A DNA stretch of 32,790 nt from Colwellia sp. (GTDB taxonomy: Bacteria; Pseudomonadota; Gammaproteobacteria; Enterobacterales; Alteromonadaceae). The notes beneath the pieces were generated by a model. It was not told the DNA's origin. It worked only from the letters and a program-made list of their open reading frames with translations, and ran no database searches. Below are positions 27,551 to 32,790 of the stretch, piece after piece (position 1 is the stretch's first letter; each line of letters begins with the position of its first letter). The translations under genes and the position numbers were made by a program. The stretch is from contig JAPHTO010000159.1 of NCBI GenBank assembly GCA_026196955.1, forward strand, positions 1 to 32,790, in the 5' to 3' direction.

Positions 27551-28533
27551 TGACGAAACGCATTGCCATCACCCCTGGAGAGCCCGCTGGTATAGGCCCT
27601 GATCTTGTTATAGCAATGGCTCAACAAGATTGGCCGGTACAAGTTGTTGTTGTTGCCTCAAAAGCGCTCATTGCACAACGAGCAAAGCAGCTGAACTTAC
27701 CAGTGGTTTTAATTGATTACGATGTTAGTGTTGATGCTACACCTCAACAGGCTGGCAGTTTAACTATTTTAGACATTGAACTAGCCCAACCCTGCGTAGC
27801 TGGCACACTTGATGCAAATAATGGCGCCTATGTTGTTGACACACTTAAGGTTGCCAGTGATAAAAACATGTCTGGTGAATTTGATGCCATTGTAACGGGG
27901 CCGGTAAATAAAGGCTTAATCAATAAGGCCGGTGTTCCCTTTAGTGGCCATACTGAATACTTCGCTCATCAAGCAAATTGCTCCGATGTTGTGATGATGC
28001 TCGCCACTGAAGGTTTACGTGTCGCCTTAGTCACTACGCATATTCCACTTGCTTATGTATCAAAAGCTATCACCTATGAACGCTTACAAAAAGTGACTCG
28101 CATTTTGCATCAAGACTTAAAAACAAAGTTCGGCATTGCCTCACCTAAAATATACGCCTGTGGCATTAACCCACATGCCGGAGAAGATGGTCACCTAGGT
28201 CGAGAAGAGATTGAAATCATGAACCCTGCCTTTGATGAATTACGCGCCGAAGGCATGGAAATAATAGGCCCATTACCTGCTGATACTATTTTTCAAGAAA
28301 AATACCTAGCAGATGCCGATGCAATTTTAAGCATGTATCATGATCAAGGTTTACCTGTCTTAAAATATAAAGGTTTTGGCGCATCAGTAAATATCACCTT
28401 AGGCTTACCCTTTATACGGACTTCAGTCGATCATGGCACTGCATTAGAGCTAGCGGGCACAGGCCAAGCTGACTCAGGCAGCATGATGGAAGCCATGAAA
28501 AATGCTATTAATTTAGCTAATAGCAGCAAATAA
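27550..28533 (+). CDS. pdxA: 4-hydroxythreonine-4-phosphate dehydrogenase
   Basis: A 327-residue cytoplasmic enzyme of the DXP-dependent vitamin B6 pathway. It oxidises 4-phosphohydroxy-L-threonine to a product that decarboxylates and is joined to deoxyxylulose phosphate by PdxJ. The signature [13 protein letters not shown] opens the protein. Metal-binding histidines fall in [29 protein letters not shown] and [12 protein letters not shown]. The ATG shares one base with the surA stop. The surA-pdxA-rsmA order is conserved in E. coli. Confidence 0.97.
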   Translation: MTKRIAITPGEPAGIGPDLVIAMAQQDWPVQVVVVASKALIAQRAKQLNLPVVLIDYDVSVDATPQQAGSLTILDIELAQPCVAGTLDANNGAYVVDTLKVASDKNMSGEFDAIVTGPVNKGLINKAGVPFSGHTEYFAHQANCSDVVMMLATEGLRVALVTTHIPLAYVSKAITYERLQKVTRILHQDLKTKFGIASPKIYACGINPHAGEDGHLGREEIEIMNPAFDELRAEGMEIIGPLPADTIFQEKYLADADAILSMYHDQGLPVLKYKGFGASVNITLGLPFIRTSVDHGTALELAGTGQADSGSMMEAMKNAINLANSSK

Positions 28534-28566
28534 AGTAGCGATTAACGTAACTTTAAACGAGAAATT

Positions 28567-29448
28567 ATGAACAGTAAAACCCATTTAGGGCACCAAGCTA
28601 AAAAGCGTTTTGGCCAAAATTTTTTACATAACGACGCCATCATCAGCGATATTGTCGATGCTATTAACCCTGAGCCTGGTGAAAACTTAGTAGAAATAGG
28701 CCCGGGACTTGGAGCGCTAACAGAGCCAGTGGTTGAGCGTGCTGAAAAACTTTCTGTAGTTGAGTTAGACAGAGATTTAGCGCACAGATTGCGTCATCAC
28801 CCCTTTTTAGCACCACATCTAACGATTTACGAAATAGATGCCCTAAACTTTGATTTTGCACAGCTAGCCGTTGAAATGCCACTTCGCATCTTTGGCAACT
28901 TGCCTTATAACATTTCCACGCCACTCATTTTTCATTTGCTCACCTTTAAAGATAAAGTGAAAGATATGCACTTTATGCTGCAAAAAGAAGTTGTTGAGCG
29001 TATGGCTGCTGGGCCTAATTGTAAGGCTTACGGACGCCTTTCAATCATGACTCAATACCAGTGCCAAGTTATTCCCGTCATGGAAATTGGTCCAGAAGCT
29101 TTTAAGCCTGCGCCCAAGGTAGACTCTGCGATTGTGCGTTTAGTACCACATAAAACAATCTCCAACCCAGTAAAAGATCTTAATGCCTTAAATACTGTGT
29201 GTTTAGCAGCATTTAATCAACGAAGAAAAACGATAAGAAATAGTTTTAAAAAATTAATAACTATTGAACAACTTGAGTCACTTGATATTGACGCCTCCCT
29301 GCGCCCTGAAAACTTATCTCTAGATGACTATATAAAACTCGCAAATTTTATTGCTGATAATCCGCCTCAAATGATTGAAGTCAACGAGAGTAAATCGTCG
29401 AGACGAGCAACCAAAGCAGAGCAACGAAAAACAAAAGCTAAGGAATAG
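28567..29448 (+). CDS. rsmA: 16S rRNA dimethyladenosine transferase RsmA (KsgA)
   Basis: A 293-residue methyltransferase that dimethylates A1518 and A1519 in 16S rRNA during 30S maturation. FGQNFLHN (15-22) opens the fold, SAM motif I is EIGPGLGA (43-50), and the catalytic NLPYNIST is at 111-118. The C-terminal helical domain has [12 protein letters not shown]. It is about 20 residues longer than E. coli KsgA because of a basic tail, [17 protein letters not shown]. ApaG, which usually follows, is missing; apaH starts 27 bp on. Confidence 0.97.
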   Translation: MNSKTHLGHQAKKRFGQNFLHNDAIISDIVDAINPEPGENLVEIGPGLGALTEPVVERAEKLSVVELDRDLAHRLRHHPFLAPHLTIYEIDALNFDFAQLAVEMPLRIFGNLPYNISTPLIFHLLTFKDKVKDMHFMLQKEVVERMAAGPNCKAYGRLSIMTQYQCQVIPVMEIGPEAFKPAPKVDSAIVRLVPHKTISNPVKDLNALNTVCLAAFNQRRKTIRNSFKKLITIEQLESLDIDASLRPENLSLDDYIKLANFIADNPPQMIEVNESKSSRRATKAEQRKTKAKE

Positions 29449-29475
29449 CTAACTTTTGAGGGAGTAAGAAGTTAT

Positions 29476-30315
29476 ATGGCCACTTATTTAGTCGGTGATA
29501 TCCAAGGCTGTTACCAAGAGCTGAAAGCCCTGCTTGCTCAAGTCGCTTTTAACGAAATAAAGGATCAATTGTATGTTGCTGGCGATTTAGTAGCACGAGG
29601 CCCCGACTCTCTTGCAACCTTACGTTTTATCAAATCACTGAATCATTGTGCTAAAGTCGTGCTAGGTAATCATGATCTGCATTTACTTGCCGTTTATGCG
29701 GGCATTAAAAAGGTTAAAAAGCAAGATAAGTTAACCGAACTACTTGCTGCTGATGACATAGATGAGCTTATGCCATGGTTAGCAAAGCAGCCTTTATTAC
29801 AGCAGATAGGCAATGATAATGCTTATATGAGTCATGCTGGTATTTCCCCACAATGGAGCCTTAACGAAGCAATTCAACAAGCAGATGATGCCCAGCAAAA
29901 ACTTAGCTCAAGTGAAAGAGATTATTGGTTACTGTCTATGTACGGTGAACAGCCAAATGATTGGCAGCAAGCAAAAACCGCAGAAGAAAAATTTCGCTAC
30001 ACCATAAACGCCTTTACACGCATGCGTTACTGTTATCCAAATAAACACCTAGAGTTTGAGAACAAATTTTCTCCGTGGGCATTATCGGCAGAAAGCCCAC
30101 AATTAAAAACTGAGCTGCTGCCTTGGTATGAGTTATCAAGCGTTATTAACACAACCACATGGGTGTTTGGCCACTGGGCAGCCCTTATGGGTCAGTGCTC
30201 ACGCCCTAATATCTATGCCCTTGACACAGGATGTGTTTGGGGTAACCACTTAACTTTGCTGCGTTGGCATGATAAAAAAACATTTATTGAGCCAGCACAC
30301 AAAATTGCGCTTTAG
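29476..30315 (+). CDS. apaH: Symmetrical bis(5'-nucleosyl)-tetraphosphatase
   Basis: A 279-residue metallophosphatase that splits Ap4A into two ADP and also removes Np4N caps from RNA in E. coli. Metal motifs: GDIQG (7-11), GDLVARGP (37-44), GNHD (64-67), and the later SHAGI and FGHWA. GAGGGAG precedes the ATG. It is the last gene of the lptD-surA-pdxA-rsmA-apaH run. folA, often next, does not follow; a chemotaxis gene with its own promoter does. Confidence 0.97.
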   Translation: MATYLVGDIQGCYQELKALLAQVAFNEIKDQLYVAGDLVARGPDSLATLRFIKSLNHCAKVVLGNHDLHLLAVYAGIKKVKKQDKLTELLAADDIDELMPWLAKQPLLQQIGNDNAYMSHAGISPQWSLNEAIQQADDAQQKLSSSERDYWLLSMYGEQPNDWQQAKTAEEKFRYTINAFTRMRYCYPNKHLEFENKFSPWALSAESPQLKTELLPWYELSSVINTTTWVFGHWAALMGQCSRPNIYALDTGCVWGNHLTLLRWHDKKTFIEPAHKIAL

Positions 30316-30378
30316 TACATATTTAAGGATGAAAAACCTGTTCAGCTTGATATACTCATCAACACTCTGAAACATTAT

Positions 30379-30405
30379 TAAACATATTCAGCATTGAGCC
30401 GATAT
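30379..30405 (+). promoter_or_regulatory. Sigma-28 (FliA) promoter of the chemoreceptor gene
   Basis: TAAA (30379-30382), exactly 15 bases, then GCCGATAT (30398-30405). This fits the sigma-28 pattern TAAA-N15-GCCGATAA at 11 of 12 fixed positions. Chemoreceptor genes are typical FliA targets. Transcription would start near 30413, leaving a leader of about 137 bases. Confidence 0.75.
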
Positions 30406-30430
30406 AAGAGTATGATTACGAGGGCTTTAA

Positions 30431-30475
30431 ATGGATAAAAAGCTTACGCAAAATAAAAAATATAAACTAACATAA
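30431..30475 (+). CDS. Possible 14-codon leader ORF
   Basis: ATG at 30431 follows GAGGG (30420-30424) at a suitable 6-base spacing and reads MDKKLTQNKKYKLT before TAA. It lies in the leader of the chemoreceptor mRNA. Lys-rich and short; it may be chance or may tune translation downstream. No family is recognised. Confidence 0.2.
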   Translation: MDKKLTQNKKYKLT

Positions 30476-30549
30476 TAGAATAACAACCTAATGACGATGG
30501 ACGTTATTTAATAACTAATGCATTTGCTTATAACTAACCGGTGGTATTT

Positions 30550-32568
30550 ATGAATTTAACTGTAGCGATGAGAATTATTGGTGGCTTTACCATTATCTTA
30601 ATTCTACTTGTTCTAACTAGTGTGTTTTCTTGGGTAAACCTTAATACGATTAGTGACTCCACAGAGCAACAAAATCAATTAGCTATTCCGACATTAAAAG
30701 GGAGTAACCAGTTAACTCTTGAGTTGAATCAGATGGCTAATGCCACCTTAAAAGGCTTTTACGAAGCTGAGCTATCAACACTAGATAAAGACCTACAAGA
30801 TTTTAATGCTGTAAATGCCAAGTTCGCTCCTGCATTTAAACAATTAAAAACGTTAGTAAAAAATGAAAATAACCTGATAACTAATCTCAATAAGATCACT
30901 AAAGTTTATACCAGTTTTGAGCAAGATGCTTTATCAGTGTTTGAAAACAGAAAAATATCAATTGAGCAACAAAATGCATTAGCGGAAAAAATTAGCAATC
31001 TTGAAGAAAAAGCAGATGATGCCGTGACCTTGTTACTAGATTTAGCAGATCATGATTTAGCTGACAGCAAGTTACAACGAGCCATTAGTTTAAGTGAACA
31101 ACTAGAAAATCAATTTAACAGTATTGTGTCATCTTCTTTTGAATACCGAGATACCTTAGCCAATAGCACCGCAGAGTTAATCGAAAGCGAAATATCATTT
31201 AGCCTAGAGGGTGCCCAAAGCTCAGTTAATGAGATTATTGCTGAGCTTACCATGAATGAAATTGAAGACGTAGCTCAAGATTTATCTGCTGCTTTTACTG
31301 ATATTGAAAATTTATTATCATCGACTACAGGCATACTTTTTCATAAGCGTTCACAATTAACTGCCAATCAAGAAGCAATAAGCATGCTAAAAGCAGTAGA
31401 AGAGCACACTGAAAATGTGAACAAAATATTAGATAAACAAGTCGATTTAGCCAATCAAACAACGATGGAAGCGAGTGAACTGGTAAAAAGCTCGGTATCA
31501 AACGGCAATACTCAAACAGCAATCATCATGGCTATTTCTATTCTAATCGCTATTGTTATCGCTCGCTTTACGCTTATCAGTATTACTCGCCCATTAGCAC
31601 GTGTTAATGACATGCTCAATATTGTAGCTTCTGGCGATCTTTCTCGTAAGTTAGACGAAAGTGGTCAAGATGAATTTGCCTTATTGGCTAAAAATTGCAA
31701 TTTACTTATTGATAGCTTACGTAACTTAATCGAAGGGATTGTCAACCGCTCAGCACAACTTGCCTCAGCAGCAGAGCAAACCTCAGCGGTTACAGCAGAA
31801 AGTACCAAAGCTATTGAAGAGCAACGTAATCAAGTAGAGCAAGCAGCTTCAGCCACAACGGAAATGAGCAGCACTTCACAAAGTGTGCTATCTAGTGCTA
31901 ATGATGCATTGGGTGAAATTAAACATGCTGATGATGAAGCTGAGCGTGTGAAAATAATTTCAGGTCGCAATAGAAAAACCATTGAACAACTTGCTGGTGA
32001 AGTTGAGTCAGCTGCACAGGTTATTAATCAACTACAACAAGATAGCGCCTCAATAGGTGGAATACTTGACGTTATTCGCGGCATTGCAGAGCAAACGAAC
32101 CTGCTTGCATTAAACGCAGCGATTGAAGCAGCTCGTGCGGGTGAACAAGGTCGAGGATTTGCCGTGGTTGCTGATGAAGTGAGAACCTTAGCTAGCAGAA
32201 CACAAGAATCGACCTCTGAAATTCAAACCATGATTGAAGCCTTGCAGTTAGGTGCTGGCAAAGCAGTAACTGTGATGGATGCCGGTCAATCAAAAGCCGC
32301 TGACTGTGTAAATCAATCAGAAGAAGCTGATAAAGCACTAGAAACAATCACTCATGCTGTTCATGAAGCCTTTGATCGTAGTTCACAAATTGCTACCGCA
32401 GCAGAAGAGCAAAGTGTCGTTGCTCATGAAATCAGTGAGAATTTAGAGTCTATTGTTGCCATTGCCGAGCAAACAACCGCTGGCTCACAACAAACAGCTT
32501 CATCAAGTAGTGAAGTAGCTAAACTTTCTGAAGAGTTACAACAGTCAGTCAAAGAGTTTAAGTTGTAA
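30550..32568 (+). CDS. Methyl-accepting chemotaxis protein
   Basis: A 672-residue inner-membrane chemoreceptor. The ATG at 30550 is preferred to the in-frame GTG at 30541 because GGTGG (30540-30544) precedes it and [13 protein letters not shown] is a typical opening. Transmembrane segments: about 8-28 and 322-344. The periplasmic part is about 290 residues, almost all helical and acidic. This is longer than a standard four-helix-bundle sensor and closer in size to helical bimodular (HBM) sensors. HAMP (about 345-398) and the coiled-coil signalling domain follow. The CheA/CheW-contacting hairpin is intact around [20 protein letters not shown]. No CheR-binding pentapeptide is present at the C-terminus (ends VKEFKL). 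Ligand unknown. Confidence 0.95.
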   Translation: MNLTVAMRIIGGFTIILILLVLTSVFSWVNLNTISDSTEQQNQLAIPTLKGSNQLTLELNQMANATLKGFYEAELSTLDKDLQDFNAVNAKFAPAFKQLKTLVKNENNLITNLNKITKVYTSFEQDALSVFENRKISIEQQNALAEKISNLEEKADDAVTLLLDLADHDLADSKLQRAISLSEQLENQFNSIVSSSFEYRDTLANSTAELIESEISFSLEGAQSSVNEIIAELTMNEIEDVAQDLSAAFTDIENLLSSTTGILFHKRSQLTANQEAISMLKAVEEHTENVNKILDKQVDLANQTTMEASELVKSSVSNGNTQTAIIMAISILIAIVIARFTLISITRPLARVNDMLNIVASGDLSRKLDESGQDEFALLAKNCNLLIDSLRNLIEGIVNRSAQLASAAEQTSAVTAESTKAIEEQRNQVEQAASATTEMSSTSQSVLSSANDALGEIKHADDEAERVKIISGRNRKTIEQLAGEVESAAQVINQLQQDSASIGGILDVIRGIAEQTNLLALNAAIEAARAGEQGRGFAVVADEVRTLASRTQESTSEIQTMIEALQLGAGKAVTVMDAGQSKAADCVNQSEEADKALETITHAVHEAFDRSSQIATAAEEQSVVAHEISENLESIVAIAEQTTAGSQQTASSSSEVAKLSEELQQSVKEFKL

Positions 32569-32622
32569 TTCAAGATGAAACAAATGCGGCTTTAACATAA
32601 GTCGTATTATCATTAGTTTAAG

Positions 32623-32649
32623 AAACCTGACATTGTTCAGGTTTTTTTT
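32623..32649 (+). terminator. Intrinsic terminator after the chemoreceptor gene
   Basis: AAACCTGA (32623-32630) and TCAGGTTT (32637-32644) form an 8-bp stem with a 6-base loop. The T run reaches 32649. Confidence 0.9.
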
Positions 32650-32689
32650 ATGCCTGATAAATAACTAACAACTCAAATTCAAGTGAAGG

Positions 32690-32790
32690 TAATACCAAGT
32701 GTATTAATTTATTGACCACTTAGCGAGAATTAAAAGGCTTAAAGGCAAGGCATTGATTGCAGAGAATGGTTACTCAGGAGAATGTGCTCC
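32690..32790 (+). repeat. Start of an intergenic repeat, runs off the window
   Basis: It opens TAATACCAAGTGTATTAA (32690-32707) and contains GGCAAGGCATTGATTGCAG (32744-32762), shared with the degenerate copy at 15547-15600 (23 of 26 positions over the core). No ORF was seen to the window edge. It lies directly after a terminator, as intergenic repeats often do. From memory, similar TAATACCAA-headed repeats are common in Colwellia-type genomes; this was not checked. Confidence 0.55.

Noticed and set aside
30326-30367. 13-codon ORF just after apaH
   Set aside because: It lies upstream of the sigma-28 promoter and its purine run is too close to the ATG to serve as a ribosome site.

Overview
The window reads as chromosome of a low-GC, motile marine gammaproteobacterium of the Alteromonadales, most likely Colwellia or a close relative such as Thalassotalea. 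This rests on the order rapA-rluA-(djlA)-lptD-surA-pdxA-rsmA-apaH, which follows the E. coli arrangement, on enterobacterial-like ArgR, Mdh and RapA sequences, and on AT-rich intergenic repeats beginning TAATACCAA. The genus is inferred from remembered similarity, not from a search. Almost all the sequence is coding and housekeeping; no phage, insertion-sequence transposase, CRISPR array, rRNA or tRNA was seen.

Region 1 (1-4640) is the most accessory part. The start of an exported S9-family peptidase (minus strand, cut by the window edge) is divergent from a four-gene unit: a secreted spondin-domain protein, a spondin-domain lipoprotein, an OmpR/PhoB-type response regulator and its membrane histidine kinase. 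The shared intergenic region carries GTGATA/GTGACT half-sites at 722, 733, 755 and 766, all on an 11-bp phase. That is the layout of OmpR-family binding sites, so autoregulation is likely. A hairpin separates the spondin genes from the regulator genes. A 20-codon ORF links regulator and kinase through overlapping stop/start codons at both ends.

Region 2 (4667-7862, minus strand) holds pfkA, then obgE, rpmA and rplU with two clear terminators and a good rplU promoter that has a GC-rich discriminator. Region 3 (8054-10056, plus) holds ispB, a VF530-family gene and a bacteriohemerythrin, ending at a bidirectional terminator shared with convergent mdh. Region 4 (10145-18069) holds mdh and argR, divergent around a 404-bp gap with a MITE-like inverted-repeat element. 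It continues with a large hybrid sensor kinase, a PIN-PhoH ATPase and a small periplasmic solute-binding protein.

Region 5 (18298-30315) is the transcription, rRNA-modification and envelope-biogenesis cluster: rapA, rluA, a DUF3530 gene, djlA (minus), lptD, surA, pdxA, rsmA and apaH. SurA folds and LptD is an outer-membrane barrel, so the pair is functionally linked. apaG, usually between rsmA and apaH, is absent here. Region 6 (30379-32790) is a methyl-accepting chemotaxis protein behind a close match to a sigma-28 (FliA) promoter, then a terminator and the start of an intergenic repeat that also has a degenerate copy at 15547-15600.

The best candidate for something little described is the spondin two-component module with its phased operator array. 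Everything else is mostly conserved core biology with local oddities.
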